64,000 nt of DNA from Linnemannia elongata. Lineage: Eukaryota > Mortierellomycota > Mortierellomycetes > Mortierellales > Mortierellaceae. The notes beneath the pieces were generated by a model. That model did not search any database and was not told where the DNA came from. It worked only from the letters and a program-made list of their open reading frames with translations. The position numbers and the translations under genes were made by a program. Shown one piece after another: positions 1-10,400 of this stretch (the first letter of the stretch is position 1; every line of letters starts with the position of its first letter). The stretch covers positions 1,922,001 through 1,986,000 of the forward strand of contig JAXBDG010000007.1 of NCBI GenBank assembly GCA_036320915.1, read 5' to 3'.

Positions 1-687
1 CCAGCACTGCGGTCGATGACAATGTTGATCAAGCATTTCCTCATGATCAAGGGCCAGAACGAGGTCTTCCAAGGCGGCATTGGATCGTACACTACCATGA
101 TCATGATCCTGAGCTTCTTGCAGATGCACCCTCAGATCCAGGCCAACAAACTCAACCCGGAGGACAACCTTGGAGTGCTATTGATCGAGTTCTTTGAGCT
201 GTACGGACTGTGCTTCAACTACAACCAAGTCGGAATCTCGGTGGCGAACGGCGGCAGCTACTTTCTCAAGCCCCCAAACAACAACCCCAACAGCAGGGAG
301 CTTTTGCTGAGCTCAATCGATCCCAACGACCCGACCAACGACACGGCCAAGGGATCCTATGCGCTCCGTATGATTCGAGAGGTCTTTGTTGGAGCCTACG
401 GCACGTTGACTAAAACTGTTCAGCAGCGTCACAGGGTTCTGTTTGGAGGTGGATCGAGTCAGACGTCGAACCATTATCGGTTTGACGAACACAACCGAGT
501 ACCTGCGGATTCACGCGGAAAGTCTTCGGCACTTCACCACCAGACGCAAGTCTCGTTGATCAAGGATGTCCTTTCGATCCCGCTTGACGTTCTGCAGGGC
601 CGTCAACACCTGGAGAAGGTCTTTTACAGCGGACATTTCCAGGATATCTTTGATGACCCTCATGGAGCCCATGGGTTGACAAAATAA
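1..687 (+). CDS. Non-canonical poly(A) polymerase, TRF4/5 (PAPD5/TENT4) type, 3' part
   Basis: Open from the left window edge in the frame of position 1, giving the last 228 residues. The block NEVFQGGIGSYTTMIMILSF, then NLGVLLIEFFELYG and VANGGSYFLKP, is the conserved palm/central-domain end of Trf4/Trf5 and human PAPD5/7; the following DPNDPTNDTAKGSY stretch matches the NRM region of that family. Family members add short A-tails to aberrant nuclear RNAs within the TRAMP complex and feed them to the exosome; that role is transferred from the family. The catalytic Asp residues would lie upstream, outside the window. About 100 residues of non-conserved tail follow the conserved part. The start codon and any upstream introns are not visible. 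Confidence 0.88.
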   Translation, partial: PALRSMTMLIKHFLMIKGQNEVFQGGIGSYTTMIMILSFLQMHPQIQANKLNPEDNLGVLLIEFFELYGLCFNYNQVGISVANGGSYFLKPPNNNPNSRELLLSSIDPNDPTNDTAKGSYALRMIREVFVGAYGTLTKTVQQRHRVLFGGGSSQTSNHYRFDEHNRVPADSRGKSSALHHQTQVSLIKDVLSIPLDVLQGRQHLEKVFYSGHFQDIFDDPHGAHGLTK

Positions 688-1728
688 GTGGGAAGCGAGT
701 CATCTTCGCTTCCTAATGTGCTCCGAGGTCTATATTTTTTTTCTCCTCTTTGCTTCATTTGTGCCCACTTCACTTCCTTTTTCTTTTTTACCTCCAGGCG
801 AGGTTGTATAGCAATTTTTTTTCACTCCTTCACATATTCTCTTAGCATAACTCAGCATAGCATAGCACAGCCCATTATTCTTTCTCAGGAATTGACTGTA
901 TCGTCGTACTCTTTGTTCGACGTTATACGCAATCTCGGCTCTCCTTTTCTTCACTGAAAACACAACACCTACCAATATAATTGCAACGAGCACACATAGG
1001 AGGCACCGTGGGGGGGGGTTGCTTATAGAAGGTTGTCAAGAAGACATCATAACCGGAAAGGTGACGCGGAGGAACCGGGATATCAACCAGCCGTGTCAGC
1101 ATCTGTTGTTCAGAACCTGTGAGGGACTTTTGTGTGACGGCATCGGTGAATCCATTTTTTTTTTTTTTTGTTTCTGGGCGCAGTCCTGGAAATGTGATCA
1201 CTGGCTGTGTTCTGTGTCTACCCCGCGTTCATTTCCATGTATTATTCAGAGCGTGACTAATGAGAGAGTATCGAAAAGAGGGGCATGAGGGGTAAAACGC
1301 ATCCGATCCGGCTACCTTTACTTGTACCAGTGGCAAAAAGAAAAACCATCTGTGAATCATCAGCGTGATCAGTCGAGGTGAAGAGACCGTATGATGACAA
1401 CGCTGAAGACAGAGAAAGGAGGCAATCAGTTTTCTCGTTCACCTCTTTTTTTCTTTACGGCGCTCCAACTCTTCGTTTCCTCTTCTTCTCTTCTTCTTTT
1501 CTTCTATTCTTCTTTTCTTCTATTCTTTTTTCAACCACCAACCGACAAACAAGCAACGGAAAGCCTTTTCGACGCAAGCGCTAACAAGGAGTCCTTCTTG
1601 CCCGTGCACCTACCACAACCAACAACTACTACAACAAGCGACAACACTCCACTATACGTCCAGCCCCAAGCATACACACATTCAACCATTACCGCCAACA
1701 CCACGACCTTAAAACAACAAAGGACAGG
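688..1728. other. Intergenic, 3' region of the TRF4-like gene and leader of the next gene
   Basis: After the TAA at 685-687 comes T-rich sequence. Positions 923-1201 hold a coding-like stretch on the minus strand (separate entry). From about 1437 to 1540 there is a TC-rich tract with TTCTTCTATTC-like repeats, and 1600-1728 is C/A-rich; this looks like the promoter and leader of the 1729 gene, the same arrangement seen before other plus-strand starts in this window. Confidence 0.5.
923..1201 (-). CDS. Candidate small protein or terminal exon, unknown function
   Basis: Minus-strand frame open from about 1201 to a TAA at 923. It reads as ordinary protein, with VDIPVPPRHLSGYDVF and PPMCARCNYIGRCC and G/C-rich third codon positions through its middle. 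There is no upstream in-frame ATG: the 5' end is GTG at 1199-1201, followed by a poly-A run, so the upstream part may be an intron or leader. An internal ATG lies at residue 34 of the stretch. A possible donor (GTAGGT) near the 3' end means the last codons could be intron. It is convergent with the TRF4-like gene and might partly be antisense to its 3' UTR. No family recognised. Confidence 0.3.
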   Translation of the reverse strand: MITFPGLRPETKKKKNGFTDAVTQKSLTGSEQQMLTRLVDIPVPPRHLSGYDVFLTTFYKQPPPTVPPMCARCNYIGRCCVFSEEKESRDCV

Positions 1729-2076
1729 ATGGAGTTGTACAGCTTTCAGTATCCGCCTCGCCCAATTCCTTCTCAAACCCACAGACCTACACGGTACTAC
1801 TTCCACAACCTCGACCAGGACCAACAGCTCGTCAGAAAAGCCAATGGCCCGCATAGCTTCTTCCAGAAGGAAGGGGAATCACCCACGATTGTCTCCAAGG
1901 CGACCATGCAGGCTGACACTGCGGTCGTTGCGCGGATGAAGAGTGCTTCGGCATTTGGAGGAGAGGATGGTGTGAGGTCGGAAGAGGATATTCGAGCCAA
2001 GGTTGGAGTTGACGGAGGGAGGATGGGGAGTGGAGGGTTGAAGGTTTTGGATCGGACAAAGTTTTTGGTTGACTGA
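1729..2076 (+). CDS. Hypothetical 115-aa protein, single exon
   Basis: ATG at 1729 in good context (A at -3, G at +4) after a CT-rich then C/A-rich leader. Codon use is even and G/C-ended, and the frame has no low-complexity run, so I take it as real. The N-terminus is aromatic and proline-rich (YSFQYPPRPIPSQ), the middle carries FFQKEG, and the C-terminal third is glycine and charged residue rich, ending RTKFLVD. No signal peptide, membrane segment or known motif is visible. I do not recognise the family; cytoplasmic or nuclear location is only a default guess. The (AC)n/(ATAC)n microsatellite starts 32 bases after the stop. Confidence 0.6.
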   Translation: MELYSFQYPPRPIPSQTHRPTRYYFHNLDQDQQLVRKANGPHSFFQKEGESPTIVSKATMQADTAVVARMKSASAFGGEDGVRSEEDIRAKVGVDGGRMGSGGLKVLDRTKFLVD

Positions 2077-2105
2077 GTAGGAGTAACACAACAGAACATA
2101 ATCAT

Positions 2106-2108
<3 letters not shown>

Positions 2109-2141
<33 letters not shown>

Positions 2142-2158
2142 TACATACATACATACAT
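2109..2158. repeat. Compound microsatellite (AC)14 then (ATAC)5
   Basis: Uninterrupted AC dinucleotides at 2109-2136 pass directly into ATAC tetranucleotides to about 2158. It lies just past the stop of the 115-aa gene, so it may be in its 3' UTR. On the minus strand it gives runs of VCVCVC or MYVCMY, which are artefacts. Confidence 0.95.
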
Positions 2159-2305
2159 AAGAAACAAAGTCAAACAGCCAACGTGACAGCAAAACAACAA
2201 ACAACACGCTCATACATTTCCCGTTTCCCTCGCATTTTAGCATTCTTTTTTAGCATTGTCATCTTTCAGAAAAAAAAGGACCGTTCCCTCATTACAACAA
2301 AAAAT

Positions 2306-2545
2306 TCAACATTCATTTTTTACCTCTGCAGGTTCCTGCATCTGACTTTTCTCAAAGGCAGTAGAATGCTGGGCGGGATTCAAGTCTGGATGAGTGAGAG
2401 CCTAAACGCAAACAATTATGTCTCTCTTGAGAAGGGTCGTGATCAACGGGTCATCGGCAGACACTGGTCGAATGTTGTTTCTTGTGCGTCTGGCGCTCAC
2501 TAGCTTGACTAAATCGGCACGAAGGTCCTCATTAACTTGATCCAT
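2306..2545 (-). CDS. Candidate small two-exon gene, unknown function
   Basis: ATG at 2545. Model: exon 1 2501-2545, intron 2402-2500 (donor GTGAGC, acceptor TTTAG, 99 nt), exon 2 2306-2401, giving 46 residues. Exon 1 begins MDQVNEDLRADLVKL; exon 2 contains ALTHPDLNPAQHSTAFEK. The intron itself stays open in the same frame and ends exactly in the acceptor TAG, so an unspliced message would give a 47-aa protein whose last 32 residues (from VSARRTRNNIRP) also look coding. Third positions are G/C-rich in all three parts. No family recognised. It is too short for ordinary gene finders. The plus strand over the same bases is also open for 45 codons, which lowers confidence. Confidence 0.35.
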
Positions 2546-3659
2546 TGGGGGAGTTTTATGAAGGGGGGTATGGAGGAAAGAGTATATTACAGGTAGGATT
2601 GGTAGAGAGCTTTGAAGTTTTTTAAGGATGTAAAGGGAGGATCTGGATTTAACAATGGAAATGTCCTACAGAAGAATCATGTTCTCAAAAAAAATGAAGC
2701 CTCTGTAGGGAGTGGCGACACAATGTTCTTTACAGGAGAAGAGTGTTTTCAATGAGGATGAAATATTGGGGAGCGTAGAGTGTGAAGTAAGCGTACAATG
2801 CTTGTGGAGACGGGTTTGAGAGGTGATAGATATGAGACCGAGTACGCGGGATAATATAGTGGCGAGAAGCGATAAAAGACGGCATGGGAAAAACGCAGCA
2901 TGAGGTGACAGGAAAGGATTGGATCCTATGGTCCTAACAATCGGCTTTTGATAATCATGATCCATGTATCTATCATTCACAACAGCATCACTCTCTAGCA
3001 AACAGAAAAGAAGTGTCATGATGGGTTTTCACCTGAAAATAGGCCATTGCCGTTTACTTTGCTTGTATTCCTGCGAGCTTTTAGAGATTTTTTGGGCATC
3101 ATTGGTTTGTTCTCTTCTAAGGTATTTTCTCTCGTGATGCATCGAGAGTAGGATTAAGGAAGAAAAAAGATACGTGACCACTATAAAAATGAAGAGAGGG
3201 TTGGTGGCGTTCAGACGCCACATCACAACGCGAACATTGTTTTATGCTTATTTTTCGCGTTACTGATATCGTTAGGAGCGTTGGAAGTATATAGTCTTTT
3301 TATTATTTTCCGATGGAGTGCTCGCTTGTTCATAAGCAGATACTCAAGGATCCATTGGCGCTGCTCATGCAGACACAAAAGAATATGGTGTTTGTCCCGC
3401 TCTTACATCCAAGGATGCACAAAAAAGCAATGGGCCAAGTGTGTCACAAGCATTGCATTGAAAAAAAGAGTGGCTTCTCAAGTTCTCATTCCCTCTCTAC
3501 CCTATTTTTTTGTCACTTCCAACCTTAAACATCTTTCTCCCTCTCACACACGCACATTAAACCCACCTCCTTTGTCACTTCGGAGAGATTCACTCGCCAT
3601 CATCACCACCCCTCCTCCTCTGCATCCTCATTACCATCTCTACAGCTCAATCGCAAACA

Positions 3660-6639
3660 ATGTCCAACTTCCACCAATCATTCCGACAAGGACCCACCGG
3701 CGACCTGGTACATCTCGAAGTCTTTGACGAACCAGAGACCAACCAGCAAGTCATCTATTGGGACGATATTACCGCCGTCTTTCCTACTGCTCGACACATT
3801 AAGAATGGACCTGCTATCGTGTCCTTTGCGCGTAACAAGCAGCGTCAATGGTAAAGAAAAATACAATTCGTAGCAGAGTTCTTTCCAGACAACATGTACG
3901 TTTTTTTGAAGTTGATACTCACCTGCGTCTTGTTTTTCTTTGCTGTGGTCAACTAGGTGTGAGCCTCGGTGCATCAGGCATTACCCTGGCGACGTCCTGG
4001 AAGTAGTCGATGTTGGTCTCAGCGGTGGTGACCTTCAGTCGCCTGCTACTCCTGAGCCGACAAACCTTTCCACCACGACATCGTCGCATCCTGTTATGAA
4101 GCCCAGCCATGCTTCCTCAAGCTGTCCCTCTGCCTCTGCTCCTGGCCTAGCAACTGCATCAACAAAATCTTTCAGACAAAAGAGCACTGCTCACAATCTT
4201 AATTTCGAGTCATTGGCCATTGACGATACAACCACAGCATCAACTTCCTCGCCTGTCACTACTGTTGTCGCTGTCACATCGTCAACTTCTCATCGCCTTT
4301 TGCTGCACACTCAATCCATGCTTCGGGAGTCCTCGGCTCAGCTTGTCCGTTACGAGAGGTCTGTTCAAGCTGGAAAAGTGGCTCAAGCCGACGCCATTAT
4401 GCATGGGATGCAGGCGATGCACCACGACCTTCGTGGAGGGATCCTCGCTCTCCACTCCGAGGTCACCAAGAACAAGGAACTGCAGCAGCGAATTTTTGAA
4501 ATGCAGACCGAGGCGGATACCCTGGCACGACGAATGGAGGCAATGCTGAAGCACTCGATTGAGCAGCAGGAACGATCAATCGAGATGCAGCAAGAAGCCC
4601 TCAACCGTCTTGCCTTGATCCAGAATAAAGTCGCCGCCATTCTCACTCAAACCTATGAGTTGCATGAGTATCCAATCCCACGCCTATTTATCGTCTTGCC
4701 CAAGGAAAGTGCCAGCAGAGCCGAGACTTTAGGACGGGGAATCAAAAACCTATTTGCCAACCAATTCACGCTCTATTTCCTTTGCGAGTGCGGCGAACAC
4801 ACCAAGCCTGTCGACGACCAACCCACCAACCCCAACCTCAAACACGAGATCCACATCGCCCGCCACGAGGGATACGACATTGACCGCCCTACCGAGTTCT
4901 TTGAAAAGTACGGGTCGTACATCCTCACGCTACTCCAGATGCTCAAGTACGGCGTCGCCATTGCCGGCGTTGTCGTCCCACCATTAGGTCAGCTCAACAT
5001 TGTGGATACCGTGGAAGGTACGCATGGTGGCATCAGCACAGTCCTGCGGGATCTCGGACCAAAGGTTGACTGCTCGATCGCCTACATCGAGGGTTTGACA
5101 GGAGCCCAGAGTCAGCTGGTGTCTTCTGATTCAGGCTCGACTTCTGTGGGCCTGGGTGGAGTGGAGGCATTGGAGGGCGCAGACCTTCGACACCTGGAGT
5201 CGTTTCTTAAGACCAGCGACAAGGGACGAGTGCTCGGGAACTTGTATAGGATTGTCACGTCGGAAGGCCATGTCAAATGGGTCTGTCTCGATCATTACCG
5301 AGAGAACTACCGAGCCAAGGCGGCGCAAGATCTCCGGGATGCTATGCCAGGGCTTGTAGGACGGTACGATGAATCAACTGGGAGTGCTAGCGTCGATCTC
5401 TCCACGCCGATCGCCGCAAGGACTTTTTACACGGCCCTTGCCTCCTCCCGCCGTGTACAATCCCTAACGGTACTTTTCGAGTGGGCCCCTTCTATGCAAG
5501 ACTTCCGAGACCTCCGTGATGTCGTCAAATCAACAAACATCATTGAGGTCACTATTGTAAAGTTCGTCTCTGGTACCCCTCTTTCTGATGTTTTCAACAA
5601 CGGTCGACGGTCGGACCCTCTTCTACAGATGATGTCAGGCGGAAACATTCAGTCATTTCGTTTTTATGGTTCGGACTTGGGGTTTCTGGACCGTATCAGC
5701 ACTATCCCAATAACCCTCACTGTCCGAAAACTTCAGATCGGGTATGAGGAAAATTGGCAGAAAAGAATCCCTCGGCTGGTCAGTATCCTCCAAGCTAGCC
5801 CTGTTTTATCTTACCTTTCGTTGGGCGCCGTCGATATCGACGACTATGCGGGCCGCCTCTTGCCTGCATTGGAGAAGGCCAAGCTGCCACGAGCATTCGA
5901 GGTGATACTTGGATCCGATGAGTATTCCCGTGTGTCCTTCAAGGTGGAGGCGCACACAGGCAGGGTACGGTCGATTGATGTGCGATACCGAAGCGATTAC
6001 CACACAGAGTTTCTTTACCACCAGTCAGTTCGACATATCCACTTTGTTGGACGAGAACGCCTTACTTCAATACTCGATGATCTCTGGCAATGTCTCAGGA
6101 ACAATACTGACTTAGAGGGCGTCAAAGTCAGGTGTTCCTCGGACGATTTCATTGACTGGCTGCATACCTTCCACAGAGTATTTACCAATTACCCGCAACA
6201 AACATCTCGACTAATTTTGGAGGATGAAAAATCAACCTCGTCAACCAGCAACATTCAGGACCTTTCTACAACCGTCATCCATCTGGATCGCCTCAGCAAC
6301 AAGCACTTATCGGCGGGTTATCTCGGCACTGTTCAAGATGATTGGACATTCGCGGTCAACATGTTGGTTCTGGCAACCAACACCAAACCTACAGATATCA
6401 CAATCCTGGCGCAGTTCCTTCGACCGCGACCTGATCGATTTTCTTCTCCAGCTTTGGAGTTGACAATTGACGGCGAATCGGATCTGACTATTGTACCACC
6501 TCTCATCAGGCTTCTAGAGGAATGCCAAGCGCTGCAGGATACCAGGATTCAGTTGGACTTAAACTACGCAGGAACGATTCGATTTTTCACCGATATTTCT
6601 TCCCAGGACGCCGCTCAACACCTTACCCAGCTCTTTTGA
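3660..6639 (+). CDS. Large coiled-coil and leucine-rich protein, probably lineage-specific family
   Basis: Two exons, 3660-3850 and 3957-6639; the intron (GTAAAG...AACTAG, 106 nt) splits a Trp codon and the join gives 957 aa. Residues 1-90 form a conserved-looking head (IYWDDITAVFPTARHIKNG, then IRHYPGDVLEVVDVG). Residues 95-180 are Ser/Thr/Pro-rich. About 180-300 is a Gln/Glu-rich coiled coil (RIFEMQTEADTLARR, EQQERSIEMQQEAL). At about 304 starts a compact domain: IPRLFIVLP, FLCECGEHT, HEGYDIDRPTEFFEKYGSY. The last 400 residues have irregular Leu-rich repeats. I recall similar architectures from Mortierella and Rhizophagus predictions, but that is memory, not a search. The role is unknown; the layout suggests a scaffold or sensor. 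Coding-like sequence continues past the stop in another frame. Confidence 0.8.
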
Positions 6640-7428
6640 ACTTACATGTTCTAACGGGCGAAATCCTGCCATTAACAGCTTTTTACTGAAATACAGTTTT
6701 CCCTCCAAAAAATCGACTTGTTCGCGAAGTGCGTGGAGGGTTATCCCGAGACGGGTATCGCCAATCGTGGCTTGAAATAGTGGTTCCTTTGAAAGAACGC
6801 TCAGGAGTACTTTTTTTCCCCTCCGCATGAAAAAGTCTTTCACTAAGACAGAATGTAACGTGGCGTGGCTGAAAGCAACTGCGTCAATGAGTCTTGACTC
6901 ATCACTAAAGGCAAAGAAAAATATTATCGAGGCAGATGTGTCTTTTTACTTTTCTGCCCAGCTCAAACCTTCAAGAAGAAAATTGTGTCGTCAAAGAGAA
7001 AGTACAATCGATGCCAAAGGAAGAAAATGGAGGGGAAAGAATGGTGACGCGACATGTGCACTCTTCTCTGAACGCGTGCAGGCATAAAAAGAATGGAGAC
7101 GAATAGAGACCAGCACGCGCCGTTCTTTTTTTTCTTGTCACGAATCAATCATCCACCAAAAGTGTAACGCTGAGTGTGATGAGAGAGCATTGACGCTGTC
7201 GTTTTTTAATGCTTGAGGACATACACACAACAAAAAAAAAAAAAAAAAAAAAAAAAAATGGAGGATAATGGACTGTCTAAAGAGTTTCAACTTCACGAGT
7301 AAAATCGTCAAACAACCGAATGTGCAACTCAGAACAAACCCCCAATCTCCCAAGGTCAAAGAGATTAAAAGTCAACCCACCATCCAACCTAAAAGAAGAT
7401 CCTTGATAGGACCGATTCCAACAACAAA
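6640..7428. other. Downstream region with coding-like remnant and poly-A tract
   Basis: From about 6624 to 6830 the frame one base off the upstream gene reads like protein (LLNLHVLTGEILPL, then a TGA at 6687, then VREVRGGLSRDGYRQ), see findings. A pure A27 run is at 7232-7258. The remainder is A/T-rich. The 3' end of the minus-strand Rieske gene is at 7429. Confidence 0.5.
7232..7258. repeat. Poly-A tract, 27 bases
   Basis: Uninterrupted A27 on the plus strand, about 170 bases beyond the stop of the minus-strand Rieske gene. A similar A26 tract (9216-9241) lies inside that gene's intron, immediately upstream of the 89-nt exon, where it forms a poly-T pyrimidine tract on the coding strand. 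Confidence 0.95.
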
Positions 7429-10400
7429 CTACCAGTCGAGGCGATCGTGGGCATAGGTACGACTGTTGGGCGAATAAAACTTTCGGTAGTAATCGCGGAA
7501 CTGCTTGACGGACGTATCCTCCTTGACAAACAAAGGCTTGTGCTTATAAGTCTTGTGTCGCCACACAAAGATATCATCATCAAACGCTTTGTTGGCCTCC
7601 CGGATCACATGGCGGGCTGCGAAGAGCGGAACCGATTTTTCCGCATATGCCTCATCCTCCATCGTTAACTGCAGACCCTTCTCTCCGACGGGGAGGAAAG
7701 ATTTGATGATGACGACTTGGCCCTTGGGAGTAAAGAATCGGAAATAGACGAGTCCTCCGGGTCCGGTGAACTCAACTTGGGCCATGGCTTCGGCGGCTTG
7801 AATGGGTTTGTCGGAGAAGATGGAGTGGACAGTTGGATAGTCGTTGAAGACAAAATTGAAAGGGTTTGTTTCGGGGTCGTAGTTGCATTCGGTGCGGTGT
7901 TTAACGTAGAAGAATCGGTCCAGGATCGGGATCGACAGCTTGTCATGCAGAAGACTGAAGTGCATCCTGTTGTTTGTCAAGTTCCCACAAAGATAATAAT
8001 TTGTAAATAATTATGCTTAAGGCATACAACATGAACGAGCATGATGTACAAGAGATAAGGCATACCAGTCAGAGGCGTTCTCAGCAAAGTCCTGGATGTG
8101 CATGGGCAGAGTTCCACGACGGTATCCAACACGGTTGAAAGTTCCTTCGGCCAAGGGGAAGGGCACCGGCTCGTACATAGGCTCGCGCTCCTCAGCATCG
8201 TACCAAACTGCAATCACGCCCGCGAACTCTCGATGAGTCCAACGCTTGGTCTTGGCCATGTTCGGGATCGATTTCGCATAAGGAATATCGATACACTGTC
8301 CAGTACTGCCATCAAACTTCCACCCATGGAAAGGGCACCGAACTCCATCCCCTTCAACCACCCCTCCAATCGCTATATTTGCTCCCAGATGAGGACACAT
8401 CGCGTCCAGGACATGAACCTCTTCATCCGTTTCGCCCCGAAAGACCGCAAACGAGCGCCCTAATCCATTGACACTGATGACCTGACCCGGTTTGACATCT
8501 CCTGAACGAGCAAGTTTGTACCATCCGTTGGGGAAGGGTGGTGGAAAGTAAGAGGCGCGACGCTTCTGGTCATGGATCTGGTCATGGACGGGGGCGTCTT
8601 CGGGGATGGCGGGTCCGCTTTGAAGGTAACGGAAGATGCTGACGGAGAGGAAGCTGGTGAGGAGGATGACAAAGAGCGGCGGGGCTGTTGTGAGTGGGGC
8701 CATGAGGGTGTTGAGCGTCTGGGCTACCAGGGGTTTGATGTAGGCGTCTAGGAAGAAGACCGCGAAACTGCCCATAGTCATCAAGGGCCACACGATATTC
8801 TAGAGGCGGAATAAGTAAAGGGGTTTCGGGTTTAAGCGAGATTGGACAACAGTAAACAACAAACAGACAACATTAGGGTCAGAGGTTGCGCCTTTTTTTC
8901 GCTCTGTCTTTCGCATTTTTCTTTTACAAACATAAACAAACAAGGTTCATGACACCAAGGGTGAAAAAGGGGAGAGAGAGAGTCGGTCGAATCGTAGTCC
9001 GTGCTGAATGAAATGCAATCGCTCAATGCAAAACCAACGACACAATGACCAAGAAAAGGCAACATATGAGAGTGTGACAATTCTGTGGGGTGAAGGGGTG
9101 AAGCTTACATGAAAAGTCTCGTTCTCGATGGTGACATGAAGGAAAGCCAAGAAGTAGATGGCAAGCATGAGCAGAGCCTCTCCTTCACGAGTGCAGCCTA
9201 GATTTGTTTCCAACGAAAAAAAAAAAAAAAAAAAAAAAAAAGATAGAAAGTAAACGGCAAGCGCAAGTTAGTCGATTGAAAGGAGATTTTCTTTTCCTGT
9301 TGCGTGAGATGAAGGGGTAAAGGAGAGGATAACAGGGTACACTGATTCGTGCATTTAGAAAACGGTCGGTCGTCCGTTCATCCCCTCACTTCCCCAACAC
9401 TCCAAACAACACCCTAACCAGCTAATTCTCCTCCTTTCTCCTGGTATTTGTGTGGTCGTGTACTCGCATGTGTGTACCGTGACAGATGTGGATTAGTTGG
9501 AGTACTTCAAATGAAAATAAGAAGATACTGCAAGCGGAAGTAGAATCGGGATAGAGAACAGTGCACAAACATGATATTGTGAACACAAAAACACCAAGAA
9601 AGTATGACCAGACCTCCTGAATGTTCACGCACTCCATCAAAAGAAACATACAAAAATAACAACAGCAACTTACTCCTCATGGAACAAAGGACCTGGGTGG
9701 TCATCCTTCCGATGACAAAGATCGACCCATAGATCGAATAGTACTTGATGAACGCATACTCAGGCTTCTTGTCAAACCCGCGGCGGTAGTAATCCTGGTA
9801 CAAGAAGTTTCCGAACGCAAACGCGGTCGTGTGTGAGAACCCCAAGACCAGCGATCCCATCCAATCGATATTCTCGACGGCAACGAGGCTGTTGGTCAGA
9901 CCGAGGTAGACTGCGACAGGGGCCAGGCAGAATCGGAACCAGAGAGCGGTGCCGAGGTAGAATTCGAGACTGAGCACGATGCGGAAAGACGTGTCCGCGA
10001 ACGAGTACCTTTCGGAGTGAAAATGTGGGAAGAGTGTATTACAGTTTAGCGCAATTGAAAACCAAAGAAAACAAAGTATCATGGAGCACATACATACATC
10101 TTACGCCCTAGTGCCTCGTTCTTCAACTGTGGAAAGAAAACAAAGAAAAGAAAAAAGAAAAAAAAAGACAAGGCACAAAAAACAAACATGCCCCCTGCCA
10201 CCATCTCATTCCACTCCTTGCTCCATGGAATGAATGAACATGATTCATTAACTTACATGTGCTCGGGAATTTTCCTCTTTTTGAGCGAGTCCGTCATGGC
10301 GGTGACATACGAGGACATGAATAGTCCCAAGAACAGGGCAACCAGGTGCGAGATATGCGCCTCCCTCTGAATAATCGGCGACAACTCCTCCGAACTCAAC

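Larger units (their letters stand above)
2077..3659. other. Intergenic between the 115-aa and the 957-aa genes
   Basis: Holds the microsatellite at 2109-2158 and a candidate minus-strand two-exon gene at 2306-2545. The ATG at 3313 opens 71 plus-strand codons (to 3528) that look coding in their first 50 codons but run into the CT-rich leader of the next gene; I leave it uncalled. The rest (about 2560-3300) shows nothing I can support. Confidence 0.5.
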
